The position numbers were made by a program, and so were the translations under genes. The notes beneath the pieces were generated by a model, which worked only from the letters and a program-made list of their open reading frames with translations, made no database searches and was not told the DNA's origin. Positions 7,772 through 16,463 of a stretch of DNA of 64,000 nucleotides are shown piece after piece. This stretch comes from Brevundimonas nasdae (GTDB lineage Bacteria > Pseudomonadota > Alphaproteobacteria > Caulobacterales > Caulobacteraceae), in contig NZ_JAEPWN010000001.1 in assembly GCF_016654005.1 (NCBI RefSeq), forward strand, positions 248,001 to 312,000. The letters run 5' to 3'. The number at the start of each line of letters is the position of its first letter. Within the stretch, counting starts at the first letter, position 1.

Positions 7772-8285
7772 AAACCTGATCCTGACGCTGGACCGCATCG
7801 GATCTCCGGTCGGCGAGGTTCTGGTGGCGACCGACGCCCAGGGCGCGGTGCGGGCGCTGGACTTTCATGACTATGAGGCGCGGTTTCTGCGCCTGCTGCG
7901 CCGCCATTATGGCGAGGTGACCCTGGTTCCCGGTCCTGCGCCCGAGCCTGTGCGGCGGGCGGTTCAGGCCTATTTCGGCGGCGATCTGTCGGCGTTCGAC
8001 GGCGTCGAGGTGAAGACCGGCGGCACCGATTTCCAACGGTCGGTCTGGCGGGCGCTGCGCACCATTCCGGCAGGCGAGACCTGGACCTATGGACGGCTGG
8101 CGCAGGCGGTCGGATCGCCCAGGGCGGTGCGGGCCGTGGGCCTGGCCAACGGGTCCAACCCCATCGCCGTCATCGTGCCGTGCCACCGGGTGATCGGCGC
8201 GAACGGAACCCTGACCGGCTATGCCGGCGGGCTGGAGCGCAAGCGCTGGCTTCTGGCGCACGAAGCGGGCGGGCGGCTGATTTAA
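7755..8285 (+). CDS. ogt: Methylated-DNA--[protein]-cysteine S-methyltransferase
   Basis: This 176-residue suicide repair enzyme transfers the methyl group from O6-methylguanine to its own cysteine. The active site PCHRV has Cys at residue 143, preceded by the DNA-binding helix region TWTYGRLAQAVGSPRAVRAVG and the Asn hinge ANGSNP; TGYAGGLERKRWLL follows. ATG 7755 has AGGAG seven bases upstream. The start lies inside the preceding Ada/AlkA-type gene, so the two are co-expressed as an alkylation-damage response unit. Its stop overlaps that of the convergent TPR gene by a few bases. Confidence 0.94.
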   Translation: MTKPLENLILTLDRIGSPVGEVLVATDAQGAVRALDFHDYEARFLRLLRRHYGEVTLVPGPAPEPVRRAVQAYFGGDLSAFDGVEVKTGGTDFQRSVWRALRTIPAGETWTYGRLAQAVGSPRAVRAVGLANGSNPIAVIVPCHRVIGANGTLTGYAGGLERKRWLLAHEAGGRLI

Positions 8286-9091
8286 TTCAGCGGCTGAGGC
8301 GGGGTTGTCGATGCGGGGGCGACGAAGTTGATCGCCGTCGGCGGCGCACCCGCCTGAAGCTTGTTGATGTAGTCCAACTCACGCTTGGCGTTGGCGTCAT
8401 CCTCGTCAATGGCCAGCGCGGCCTCATAGGCGGCCTTGGCTTCATCCAGACGGCCCAGTTCGATCAGGCTGAAACCGCGTCGGCGATGAAAGGCATCATC
8501 GTGCAAGGTCAGCAGGATGTCGTCGCTGTCCAGAGCTTCGTCGGCAAGGGCCAGAGCCTCGTCCCAACGTTGCGCGCCTTGCAGGGCGACGATTTTTTCC
8601 GAGAGCAGCAGCCAGTTGGCCGGTTGGATCTTCAGGGCGCGGTCCAGATAGGCGAGGGCTTCGTCGTAGCGTCGGCCTTCCACAGCCTCAGAGGCCAGCA
8701 GAAGGGCGATGTCGCCATAGACATTCGCAAGCGTGATGGCGGCCCGGGACTTGCCGGTATCGTCGGGCGCGGACAGCATGACCATCATCAGCAAGACGTC
8801 GCCGCCGTCGCTCAGGCGCGCGACGCTTGTTTCATGCTGAACGACCACCTGGGCATAGTCGTCAGGCATGCGGTCAAACGCAGCGCGTAGAGCGGGCAGA
8901 TGGCGGGTCAGACCCGCATAGCCGCGCGACTGAAAATCCTTGATTGCACGGTCATAGGTCTGAGCGTCGCGAACCTCCTGACGGGTCTGGAAGTTGGCGG
9001 CGCGAAGCTGCGCCGTCTGAGCGGTTGCGGGTGCGGAAACGCTCAAGGGCGCGGTGGCGAGCACAAGGCTGGCGGCCAGGATGCGAAACAT
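8282..9091 (-). CDS. Exported tetratricopeptide-repeat protein
   Basis: A 269-residue protein with a cleavable signal peptide (MFRILAASLVLATAPLSVSA). The C-terminal half carries TPR-like helical pairs: RRYDEALAYLDRALKIQPANW, AQRWDEALALADEALDSDD and LGRLDEAKAAYEAALAIDEDD. Such repeats bind partner proteins; no enzyme motif is visible. The start is ATG 9091, at the signal peptide; an open frame continues upstream without signal-like sequence. Its stop codon overlaps that of ogt tail to tail. Partner and role are unknown. Confidence 0.75.
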   Translation of the reverse strand: MFRILAASLVLATAPLSVSAPATAQTAQLRAANFQTRQEVRDAQTYDRAIKDFQSRGYAGLTRHLPALRAAFDRMPDDYAQVVVQHETSVARLSDGGDVLLMMVMLSAPDDTGKSRAAITLANVYGDIALLLASEAVEGRRYDEALAYLDRALKIQPANWLLLSEKIVALQGAQRWDEALALADEALDSDDILLTLHDDAFHRRRGFSLIELGRLDEAKAAYEAALAIDEDDANAKRELDYINKLQAGAPPTAINFVAPASTTPPQPLN

Positions 9092-9158
9092 GAAGTGCGT
9101 TCCTGTCTGTTTGGAACGCCAGAGTAAGCATGAATACCCGTATTTGGCGAGGTGGGCT

Positions 9159-9881
9159 TCAGCCCATGGTGAACCGTTCCGGCGGCAGGGCGGCGGGGGT
9201 GAAGCGGCCCTGGCGGACGGCGCCGCGGAACGGATAGGCGCGGGTGATGCGGATGCCGACCGAGGCGCGGCCCGGTCCCTGCGGCTTGAAGGCCAGCGGC
9301 GCCTCACCCTGCAGCACGCCGTTGACATAGGCGCGGTAGGTCGCGCCGTCGAAGGTCTGGGCCACATGGCTCCACTGGCCCAGCGGGTGGATGCGGTCGG
9401 GGAAGATCAACGGCTGGCGATAGCCGGGACCGAAGGCGAAGGTGTCCAGATACCAGCCCTGTTCGACGACCCTCACCTCGAACAGCATCCGCGCCTCGGG
9501 CGCATCTGGCGCGGGGTCGCTTTCCAGATGGAACCAGCGCTGTTCAAAGGCGCCGCCGTCGGGGCGGAACAGGGCTTCGAAGGTGAAGGTCCTGGCGCCC
9601 GCCAGCGGATGATTGTCGATGAACAGGGCGTCGTTCGCGCCATCGAACCAGACGGCCTGACCCCACGGGCTGTCGATCAGGCGCGGCGCCCCCTCGACCG
9701 TGGTTCTGAAACCGCCGATGTCGGACAGCCGGTCGAAGGTCCAGACGGTCTGGTCCGCCGCCAAGCCCGCGCGGGGCCGGCCGGTTTGGGGCAGGGCGGC
9801 GCAGGCGCTCAGGCCGACGGGCGCGGCCAGCAGCGCCCGTCGGCTGAGACGGAACGCACTTTCGTCAGGCGACGCCGTCAA
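9159..9881 (-). CDS. LamG/concanavalin-like domain lipoprotein
   Basis: A 240-residue secreted protein whose N-terminus (FRLSRRALLAAPVGLSACAA) combines a twin-Arg start with a lipobox-like LSAC, suggesting a lipid-anchored periplasmic or surface protein. The body has the hallmarks of a LamG-type jelly roll: AVWFDGANDALFIDN, FTFEALFRPDGG, WSHVAQTFDGATYRAYVNG. No in-frame ATG exists near the N-terminus; TTG 9881 is the best start and lies inside the end of ilvA (stop at 9865), so the gene is probably cotranscribed with ilvA. The ligand is unknown, probably carbohydrate. Confidence 0.65.
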   Translation of the reverse strand: MTASPDESAFRLSRRALLAAPVGLSACAALPQTGRPRAGLAADQTVWTFDRLSDIGGFRTTVEGAPRLIDSPWGQAVWFDGANDALFIDNHPLAGARTFTFEALFRPDGGAFEQRWFHLESDPAPDAPEARMLFEVRVVEQGWYLDTFAFGPGYRQPLIFPDRIHPLGQWSHVAQTFDGATYRAYVNGVLQGEAPLAFKPQGPGRASVGIRITRAYPFRGAVRQGRFTPAALPPERFTMG

Positions 9882-11382
9882 GGAACAGGCGGCAGGCGGG
9901 GTTGGCGGTCTCATCGACATAGGGATAGCCCAGCAGGGCCAGGGCGTCCTCCAACAGATGCTGTTCCTGCGGCGGTACGCAGATGCCCGCCAGCACCCGG
10001 CCCACATCGTCGCCGTGGTTGCGATAGTGGAACAGGGTCATGGCCCAGGCCGGCTGCAGGCTGTTGAGGAAGCGCAGGAAGGCGCCCGGCCGTTCGGGGA
10101 ACTGGAAGCGCAATATGCGTTCGTGCGGCAGGCCGACGGTGCGCCCGCCGACCATGTAGCGGACGTGCAGTTTCGCCGTCTCGTTGTCGCTCATGTCCTC
10201 GACCGCATAGCCCCCCGCGCGCAGGCTCTGGATAAGATCATCGCGTTCGTGAGGCCCGTTGCGCAGGGCCACGCCGACGAAGATCTGGGCCAGGCCGTCG
10301 CCGGACCAGCGATAGTTGAACTCGGTCACCGAGCGGCCGTCCAGGCTGTTCAGGAAGCGGCGGTAGTCGTCGCGGTCGTCCTTCATCGCCACGGCCAGCA
10401 GGGCCTCGGCGCCCTCGCCGATCTCGGCCCGTTCGGCGACGTGGCGCAGGCGGTCGAAGTTGACGTTGGCGCCCGAGTTGATGGCGATCAGGCTGCCCGA
10501 TCCCGGATGGGCGGCGGACCAGGCCTTCAGCCCCGCCAGGGCTACGGCGCCGGACGGTTCGGCGATGGCGCGGCTGTCGTCGAAGATGTCCTTGATGGCG
10601 GCGCAGATGGCGTCGGTGTCCACCAGCACGATCTCGTCCAGCAACGCGTTGCACAGGGCGAAGGTCTGGTCGCCCGCACGGCGCACGGCGACCCCGTCGG
10701 CGAACAGGCCGACTTCGTTCAGGGCGACCACCTCGCCTGCGTCGATGGCTGATTTCATGGTCGGGGCGTCCACCGGCTCGACGCCGATGACGCGGGTTTC
10801 GGGACGCAGGAACTTCAGTATGGCCGCAACCCCCGCCGCCAGACCGCCGCCGCCGATGGGCACGAAGACGGCCTCGATAGGGTCGGCGTGCTGGCGGGCG
10901 ATCTCCAGCCCGACGGTGCCTTGCCCCGCGATCACGTCGGGATCGTCGAAGGGGTGGATGAAGGCGGCGCCGGTCTGGGCCTCCAGATGGCGGGCGTGGG
11001 CATAGGCCTCGTCGAAGCTGTCGCCATGCAGCACGACCTCGCCGCCCAGGGCGCGCACGGCGGCGACCTTGATGCCCGGCGTGGTGGTCGGCATGACGAT
11101 GGTCGCGGGCGTGTTGCGACGCGCGGCGGCCAGGGCCACCCCTTGCGCATGATTGCCCGCCGAGGCGCAGATGACGCCGCGCGCCAGCTCCGCCTCAGAC
11201 AGGTTGGCGATCTTGTTGTAGGCGCCGCGGATCTTGAACGAGAAGACCGGCTGCAGGTCCTCGCGTTTCAGCAGGACGGGCCGGTCCAGCCGCGCCGACA
11301 GGCGGCGCAGCGGATCAAGCGGGGTCTCCTCCGCCACGTCGTACACGCGGGCGGTCAGGATGCGGCGGATGGTGTCTTGCAC
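9865..11382 (-). CDS. ilvA: Threonine ammonia-lyase (threonine deaminase), biosynthetic
   Basis: A PLP enzyme that deaminates threonine to 2-oxobutyrate, the first step of isoleucine synthesis. The product is 505 residues, close to E. coli IlvA (514). The PLP-lysine motif is SFKIRGAYNK, the phosphate-binding loop is GGGGLAAGVAAI, and ASAGNHAQGVA binds the substrate. Two C-terminal ACT-like regulatory segments (about 330-415 and 425-500; RPGAFLRFLNSL) point to the allosteric, isoleucine-inhibited form. GTG 11382 fits the homologue N-terminus (QDTIRRILTARVYDVAEETPL) although no strong ribosome binding site is visible. Confidence 0.93.
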   Translation of the reverse strand: MQDTIRRILTARVYDVAEETPLDPLRRLSARLDRPVLLKREDLQPVFSFKIRGAYNKIANLSEAELARGVICASAGNHAQGVALAAARRNTPATIVMPTTTPGIKVAAVRALGGEVVLHGDSFDEAYAHARHLEAQTGAAFIHPFDDPDVIAGQGTVGLEIARQHADPIEAVFVPIGGGGLAAGVAAILKFLRPETRVIGVEPVDAPTMKSAIDAGEVVALNEVGLFADGVAVRRAGDQTFALCNALLDEIVLVDTDAICAAIKDIFDDSRAIAEPSGAVALAGLKAWSAAHPGSGSLIAINSGANVNFDRLRHVAERAEIGEGAEALLAVAMKDDRDDYRRFLNSLDGRSVTEFNYRWSGDGLAQIFVGVALRNGPHERDDLIQSLRAGGYAVEDMSDNETAKLHVRYMVGGRTVGLPHERILRFQFPERPGAFLRFLNSLQPAWAMTLFHYRNHGDDVGRVLAGICVPPQEQHLLEDALALLGYPYVDETANPACRLFLDGVA

Positions 11383-11479
11383 GTTTCTATCGAATTTGAG
11401 GCGCTGCCCGGATTGAATGTGTCGATAGGGGCGTGTGCGTCCAAGGTCGAGCAAAAACGGTGCCGGACCTCGGGCGCGG

Positions 11480-11815
11480 TCAGATCAGGTCGGCCTGCAG
11501 CCGGTTGGCCCACAGGGCGGCGCGTTTCTTTAGCTCGTCCTTGCGCGCCATGTCCGACAGATCGGGCGACAGCCGGTCCAGCTGTTCGAAGCGGAAATCC
11601 TCTGGCGTATGCGCCTTCCACGCCTGCTGGAGCGAGGCGAAGGGGCTGGCGCCCTGTTTTAGCGCGAACCACAGGCCGTTCTGCTGGGTGTCGATATGGC
11701 GGCTCTGCCCCACCCAGGTCTGGCCGGTGGCGGTGCAGATGACGGCGAACACCCCCGCGATCGTGGGGCGGTCCTTGTAGGCGGCGATCAGGTCTTTGCG
11801 TGCGGCGCCAGTCAT
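11480..11815 (-). CDS. GIY-YIG nuclease family protein
   Basis: A 111-residue protein with a GIY-YIG-type fold: AGVFAVICTATGQTWVGQS stands for the two beta-strands (GIY as GVF, YIG as WVG). The C-terminal part is helical and charged (ARKDELKKRAALWANRLQ). Small stand-alone members of this family are common in Alphaproteobacteria and are of unknown function; both hallmark triads are degenerate, so catalysis is uncertain. It is monocistronic and divergent from the membrane/HTH pair to its right. Confidence 0.7.
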   Translation of the reverse strand: MTGAARKDLIAAYKDRPTIAGVFAVICTATGQTWVGQSRHIDTQQNGLWFALKQGASPFASLQQAWKAHTPEDFRFEQLDRLSPDLSDMARKDELKKRAALWANRLQADLI

Positions 11816-11903
11816 GGCGATCTCCTATTTATCCGGGTCAAATGCCAGATAATATAATCCGGGTAAATATCTAGCGTCGCCAGCAAGATAATTTGGTTGC
11901 GAG

Positions 11904-11936
11904 TGTAACCTGTAGGTTATATGTAACCTGCAGGTA
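11904..11936 (+). promoter_or_regulatory. Tandem palindromic operators ahead of the membrane protein/HTH pair
   Basis: Two near-identical 14-mers, TGTAACCTGTAGGT at 11904 and TGTAACCTGCAGGT at 11922, repeat at an 18-base interval. Each contains a palindromic core (AACCT-GT-AGGTT; ACCTGCAGGT). They lie 15-47 bases before the membrane protein start, where a promoter must be. The Cro/C1-type HTH encoded at the end of the operon is the obvious candidate to bind here; that is inference. Confidence 0.55.
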
Positions 11937-11950
11937 TCATTATTGAGTGC

Positions 11951-12655
11951 ATGGACATGGTGGATCAGGTCGAGGTCGAAAAACGAAAAGCGCTGGTGAG
12001 CGCGCGCTTGATACGACACCGGCGCGAGGGGGTGATGCTGGGCTGTTTGGCGGCGGGGGCTTTGATCTTGATGGTCATGGCGTTTCAAAACCCAGTGCCG
12101 CCTCTGGTGGCGATGGTCGCCCTTTCCCTGTCTCTGATTGTCCTTGGGCTGACGTGCCTGCTGTTCTTCGACCTTTGGGGGCGTCGTGACGCTGATCGAG
12201 ATGCGCTCAGGGAGGCCTGGGACCGAGATCAGGTGCAGAGCGCCGAGGCGTTGCAAGTTGTCGTTATGGCGGCGTTTGGCCTGCTGTACATGACGTTCGG
12301 TGCGAGGGCGGCGTGGCAGATCGCATTACAGAATGGCGATCTGGTGGACTGGCAGGCGGCGGTGGTTTCTTTGGCCCTGCCAGCCGTCGTCATCAAAATG
12401 ATCTTGAGCGGCAAGAGGGTGCAGAGGCGACCAGGCGCCGCCGAGAAAGATGCTGACGAACTGACGATCCATTTCCGGCGCAGCGCCGTCACCTGGTCTT
12501 TTGTGGCGGCTTTGGCCGCGATGGCCGGGGTCTATATTGCAGGTCTTATCAATGCGCCGTTGGCGACGGCGGGGATGCCTGTCGTATTCGAGATTTCGGC
12601 GCTCACCGCCGCGCTTCGTTACTGGTGGCTGGACCGGCAGGCGTCACGTGGCTGA
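11951..12655 (+). CDS. Six-helix integral membrane protein paired with an HTH regulator
   Basis: A 234-residue protein with a charged N-terminus and six hydrophobic segments: about 28-46 (GVMLGCLAAGALILMVMAF), 49-73, 97-118, 133-152, 174-195 and 199-222. A charged loop (GKRVQRRPGAAEKDADEL) lies between helices 4 and 5. I do not recognise a named family; the arrangement, a membrane protein followed by a minimal Cro/C1 regulator, recurs in bacteria but the function is open. Its 3' end overlaps the HTH gene by eight bases. Confidence 0.6.
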   Translation: MDMVDQVEVEKRKALVSARLIRHRREGVMLGCLAAGALILMVMAFQNPVPPLVAMVALSLSLIVLGLTCLLFFDLWGRRDADRDALREAWDRDQVQSAEALQVVVMAAFGLLYMTFGARAAWQIALQNGDLVDWQAAVVSLALPAVVIKMILSGKRVQRRPGAAEKDADELTIHFRRSAVTWSFVAALAAMAGVYIAGLINAPLATAGMPVVFEISALTAALRYWWLDRQASRG

Positions 12656-12857
12656 GCCCAGATTGATCGTGCGTTTGAAAGAAGTGCGCACGGCGGCCGG
12701 TTTGACCCAGCAGGAGCTGGCGGATCGGGCCGGGGTTTCCCGCAAGACGGTGAACACCATCGAGAACCGCATTTTCACGCCCTCGGTCGTGGTGGCCCTG
12801 ACCTTGGCGAAGGCGCTGGACGCGCCGTTGGGCGCACTGTTCGAACTGAGCGATTAA
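12648..12857 (+). CDS. Minimal Cro/C1-type helix-turn-helix regulator
   Basis: A 69-residue single-domain XRE-family protein. The HTH is complete: [41 protein letters not shown], then the hydrophobic dimer helix [19 protein letters not shown]. It starts at GTG 12648, inside the end of the membrane protein gene, so the two are translationally coupled. It probably represses its own operon through the tandem palindromes at 11904-11936. Confidence 0.82.
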   Translation: MAEPRLIVRLKEVRTAAGLTQQELADRAGVSRKTVNTIENRIFTPSVVVALTLAKALDAPLGALFELSD

Positions 12858-12901
12858 AGTTGTGACTTGCGCGCCAGCCGCATCGGCCTACATTGTTCCT
12901 G

Positions 12902-12924
12902 CTTATGCTAACTTTGAGCATAAG
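12902..12924 (+). promoter_or_regulatory. Inverted-repeat operator of the nad operon
   Basis: A perfect 8-bp inverted repeat CTTATGCT / AGCATAAG with a 7-base spacer sits 19-41 bases upstream of the nadA start. Dedicated repressors of NAD synthesis (NadQ- or NrtR-type) bind palindromes in this position in Alphaproteobacteria; which protein acts here cannot be told from the window, and no such regulator is encoded in it. Confidence 0.6.
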
Positions 12925-12942
12925 GGTTGTGGGAGGATGGTC

Positions 12943-14022
12943 ATGGCGGATGGCGCCTTTGGTCTGACGAAGGAACTGGAGCGGGAGACCGCCGGCGTGT
13001 GGGCCAAGGTCAAGGACCACGTCACCCCGCTGGAATGGCCCGAACAGGCCCGGTTGATCAGCGAAATCAACCGGCTGAAGGTTGAGCGCAACGCCGTCAT
13101 CCTGGCCCACAACTATATGACGCCCGAGGTCTTCCACGGGGTCGGCGACTATGTCGGCGACAGTTTGGGACTGGCCAAGGAGGCCGCGCGGTCTGACGCC
13201 AAGGTGATCGTCCAGGCGGGCGTGCATTTCATGGCCGAGACGTCGAAGATCCTGTCGCCGGAAAAGACCGTGCTGATCCCCGACCTGCGCGCGGGCTGTT
13301 CGCTGGCGTCGTCGATCACGGGCGCCGACGTGCGGCTGATCAAGCAGCGCTATCCCGGTCTGCCGGTCGTGACCTATGTGAACACCACGGCGGACGTGAA
13401 GGCCGAGACCGACATCTGCTGCACCAGCGCCAACGCCGTGCAGGTGGTGGAATGGGCGGCCAAGGAATGGGGCGTGGACCGCGTCATCCTGATCCCCGAC
13501 GAATATCTGGCCCGCAATGTCGCCGCCCAGACCACGGTCGGCGTCATCGCCTGGAAGGGCCGGTGCGAGGTGCACGAACGCTTCACCGCCGCCGACATCG
13601 TCGAGATGCGCGCCGCCTATCCGGGCGCTGAAATCCTGGCCCACCCCGAATGCCCCGAGGACGTGATGGCGGCGGCGGACTTCGCCGGATCGACGGCGGC
13701 GATGATCGACTATGTCGAGGCCAGACGGCCCAAACAGGTGGTCATGATCACCGAATGTTCGATGGCGTCGAACGTCGCGGGCGACGTTCCGGGCGTGCAG
13801 TTCATCGGCCCGTGCAACCTGTGCCCGCACATGAAGCGGATCACGCTGGAGAACATCCGGGACTGCCTGCTGCACATGCAGTTCGAGGTGACCGTGCCGA
13901 AGGATATGATCGAACGCGGGCGTCAGGCCGTGCAGCGGATGATCGACTTGCCGCCGCCCGTCGTCCCGGCGCGCTATGACCTGATCAAGGCCAAACACCA
14001 CGTCGCCGTTGAGCTGATCTAA
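12943..14022 (+). CDS. nadA: Quinolinate synthase
   Basis: A [4Fe-4S] enzyme that condenses iminoaspartate with dihydroxyacetone phosphate to quinolinate, the second step of de novo NAD synthesis. At 359 residues it is a normal length. Conserved cysteines appear in [11 protein letters not shown] (about C119), WKGRCEVHE and [10 protein letters not shown]; substrate motifs include [19 protein letters not shown] and [12 protein letters not shown] 12943 is chosen because GGGAGGA ends six bases before it; the open frame extends further upstream but lacks family sequence. First gene of a nadA-protease-nadB-nadC operon. Confidence 0.96.
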   Translation: MADGAFGLTKELERETAGVWAKVKDHVTPLEWPEQARLISEINRLKVERNAVILAHNYMTPEVFHGVGDYVGDSLGLAKEAARSDAKVIVQAGVHFMAETSKILSPEKTVLIPDLRAGCSLASSITGADVRLIKQRYPGLPVVTYVNTTADVKAETDICCTSANAVQVVEWAAKEWGVDRVILIPDEYLARNVAAQTTVGVIAWKGRCEVHERFTAADIVEMRAAYPGAEILAHPECPEDVMAAADFAGSTAAMIDYVEARRPKQVVMITECSMASNVAGDVPGVQFIGPCNLCPHMKRITLENIRDCLLHMQFEVTVPKDMIERGRQAVQRMIDLPPPVVPARYDLIKAKHHVAVELI

Positions 14023-14082
14023 GGCCATGGCGCGGCGATCCGTCCCCTGTGCGGAAGGGTCGCGTGCGCCCATCTGGACGCC

Positions 14083-14946
14083 ATGAGCGACATCGACACA
14101 CCTATCCGCCGTCCCGGTCCCTGGGATCCCAAGCCTGAAGACCTGGCCGTGCGCAAGGACGCGCCCAAGGACTTGCGTGGGCCGCAGTCCGAAACCGGCG
14201 CGCTGGACAAGGGCCAGAGCCCCGGCTGGGCCGTGATCTCCACCCTGCTGATGGGCGGCTTCCTGTGGTGGATCACCGGCAGCTGGGTCGTGTCGGTGGC
14301 GGTGGTGTTCGGCCTGTTCGTCCACGAATACGGACACGTCCTGGCGATGAACAAGGTCGGGATGGGCCCGGCGCGCATCTATATCATCCCCTTCCTGGGC
14401 GGCCTGGCCAAGGGGCAAAGGGCGCCCCAGAGCGAGTGGCACGGGGTGCTGGTGTCGCTGGCGGGCCCCGCGTTCGGGCTTCTGGCCATGGTCCCGTTCG
14501 TGGGCCTGTGGGCCATAACAGGTCAGGGCGAGTGGCTGTTGGGCGCCTTCTTCATCGCCATGCTCAATCTGGTGAACCTGCTGCCTGCGCCGCCGCTGGA
14601 CGGGTCAAAGGCGCTGGGGCCGGTGCTGGCGCGGGTGCATCCGCGACTGGAGCATCTGGTGCTGCTGGCCATCGGGGTCGGGGTGGTGCTGTGGGGCGTC
14701 TCGACGGGGCGCTACATCCTGGCGGTGTTTCTGGCCATTTCGGTCTTCGGCCATCTGAAGCGCGGCGTCTGGCGTGAGGAATGGGGCCAACTGAGCTGGC
14801 CCGAGGCGGGCAAGAGCCTGGGCCTGTTTCTGGCGACGGCGGCGGTCTGTGCGGGGGCGGCGATCGGCGCCCTGCTGCCTCTGGCCGACGGATCGGCGGT
14901 CGAGGCCGTGAAGTTCGGCCTGAACTATATCGGAGTACACGTGTGA
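14083..14946 (+). CDS. M50-family (site-2 protease-like) intramembrane metalloprotease
   Basis: A 287-residue multi-pass protein. The zinc motif HEYGH is at residues 81-85 within a hydrophobic segment, and the second zinc ligand motif NLLPAPPLDG (Asp about 173) lies in another, which is the arrangement of intramembrane site-2 proteases. About six membrane segments are visible; no PDZ domain is present. It overlaps nadB by four bases (GTGA) and lies 60 bases after nadA, so it is transcribed with NAD genes. The substrate is unknown; a link to NAD metabolism is only suggested by context. Confidence 0.82.
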   Translation: MSDIDTPIRRPGPWDPKPEDLAVRKDAPKDLRGPQSETGALDKGQSPGWAVISTLLMGGFLWWITGSWVVSVAVVFGLFVHEYGHVLAMNKVGMGPARIYIIPFLGGLAKGQRAPQSEWHGVLVSLAGPAFGLLAMVPFVGLWAITGQGEWLLGAFFIAMLNLVNLLPAPPLDGSKALGPVLARVHPRLEHLVLLAIGVGVVLWGVSTGRYILAVFLAISVFGHLKRGVWREEWGQLSWPEAGKSLGLFLATAAVCAGAAIGALLPLADGSAVEAVKFGLNYIGVHV

Positions 14947-16463
14947 GCCGAGTTCGACATGACGGGCCTCTGGTCGTCGGCGCAGGTCTGGCGGGGCTGT
15001 CGGCCGCGCTGGAGGCGGCGAAGGCTGGAGCAAAGGTGCTGGTGGTCACGCCGGAGCCCTTGCTGAACGCCTGTTCGTCGGCCTGGGCGCAGGGAGGCAT
15101 GGCGGCGGCCCTGACGGCGGAGGATTCCGCCGAACGCCATGCCCGGGACACTGAGGCGGCGGGCGCCGGTCTGGTCGAGGCCGCGGCCACGCGCGCCCTG
15201 ACGGAAAACGGACGCGAGACGGTGGAGTGGCTGGCGGCTCTGGGCGCGCCGTTCGACCGGGACGCCGACGGCGGCTTCGTCGTCAGTCTGGAGGCGGCCC
15301 ATTCGGTCGCGCGGGTGGCGCGGGTCGGCGGCGACGGCGCGGGCCGGGCGATCCTGACGGCCATCGTGGCCGCCGTTCGGGCCGAGAAGCGGATCGAGGT
15401 CTGGGACGACGCGCGGCTGAAGGGTCTGCTGCGGGACGCCGACGGACGGGTGGTCGGGGCGCTGGTGGCGCGCGGGCCGGGCGGAAAGCTGACCCAGATC
15501 ACGGCGACGGCGGTGGTGCTGGCCACCGGCGGGGCGGGCGGCCTGTTCGCGGCGACGACGACGCCTGCGGCCCTGAAGGGCGAGGGCATGGCGCTGGCGG
15601 CGTTGGCGGGGGCTGAAATCCTCGATCCCGAGTTCGTGCAGTTCCACCCCACGGCCATTGATGTCGGATTGGACCCCGCGCCCCTGGCCACCGAGGCCCT
15701 GCGCGGCGAGGGCGCGCGGCTGATCGACGGGCAGGGCGCGTTTCTGCTGGGCGAAGAGGATGATGCGGACCTGAAGCCGCGCGACGTGGTGGCGCGGGCG
15801 GTCCATGCGGCGCGGGCCTCGGGACGCGGAGCCTATCTGGACGCCCGCACGGCCATAGGCGAGGCCTTCCCGCATGAGTTTCCGGCGGTGTTCGCCGCCT
15901 GCATGCGCGCCGGTCTGGACCCGCGCGTCAGCCCCATTCCGGTGATGGCGGCCTGCCACTATCACATGGGCGGGATCGCCGCCGATGCGGACGGACGCAC
16001 GACGGTTCCGGGCCTGTTCGCCGTGGGCGAATGCGCGGCGACGGGGGTGCATGGCGCCAACCGTCTGGCGTCCAATTCATTGCTGGAGGCGGCGACCTTC
16101 GGGCGGCGCGCAGGCGTGGCGGCGGCGGCCGAGGCGGGCGGCGGCAAGCCCCTGCCTGCCGCAGCGGGGCCGGACCTGCCGGATGAAGCGATGGCGGAAC
16201 TGCGCGCGGGAATGACGGATCATGCCGGCGTGGTGCGCGACGAAGCGGGCCTGACGCATCTGATCGCCCTGATCGACCGGCTGGAGGGCCAGCATGGACC
16301 GGCGGCGGCCCTGCTGGCGGCGCGGCTGATCGTGCAGGCGGCGCTGGACCGGCATGAGAGCCGGGGCGGGCATTACCGCGCCGACTATCCCGAGACGGCG
16401 GCGGCGGCGGAACATACGCGGGTGCGGCTGGTGCAGCCCGCAATCCTGGCGGTGGCGGAATGA
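14943..16463 (+). CDS. nadB: L-aspartate oxidase
   Basis: A flavoprotein that oxidises L-aspartate to iminoaspartate for NadA. The product is 506 residues. The FAD Rossmann motif VVGAGLAGLSAALEA is close to the N-terminus; SSAWAQGGMAAAL, EFVQFHPTAIDVG, CHYHMGGIAADADG and the active-site region GVHGANRLASNSLLEA are all present. GTG 14943 overlaps the protease stop and has GGAG eight bases upstream. The C-terminal helical domain is present, and the end overlaps nadC by four bases. Confidence 0.95.
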   Translation: MSRVRHDGPLVVGAGLAGLSAALEAAKAGAKVLVVTPEPLLNACSSAWAQGGMAAALTAEDSAERHARDTEAAGAGLVEAAATRALTENGRETVEWLAALGAPFDRDADGGFVVSLEAAHSVARVARVGGDGAGRAILTAIVAAVRAEKRIEVWDDARLKGLLRDADGRVVGALVARGPGGKLTQITATAVVLATGGAGGLFAATTTPAALKGEGMALAALAGAEILDPEFVQFHPTAIDVGLDPAPLATEALRGEGARLIDGQGAFLLGEEDDADLKPRDVVARAVHAARASGRGAYLDARTAIGEAFPHEFPAVFAACMRAGLDPRVSPIPVMAACHYHMGGIAADADGRTTVPGLFAVGECAATGVHGANRLASNSLLEAATFGRRAGVAAAAEAGGGKPLPAAAGPDLPDEAMAELRAGMTDHAGVVRDEAGLTHLIALIDRLEGQHGPAAALLAARLIVQAALDRHESRGGHYRADYPETAAAAEHTRVRLVQPAILAVAE

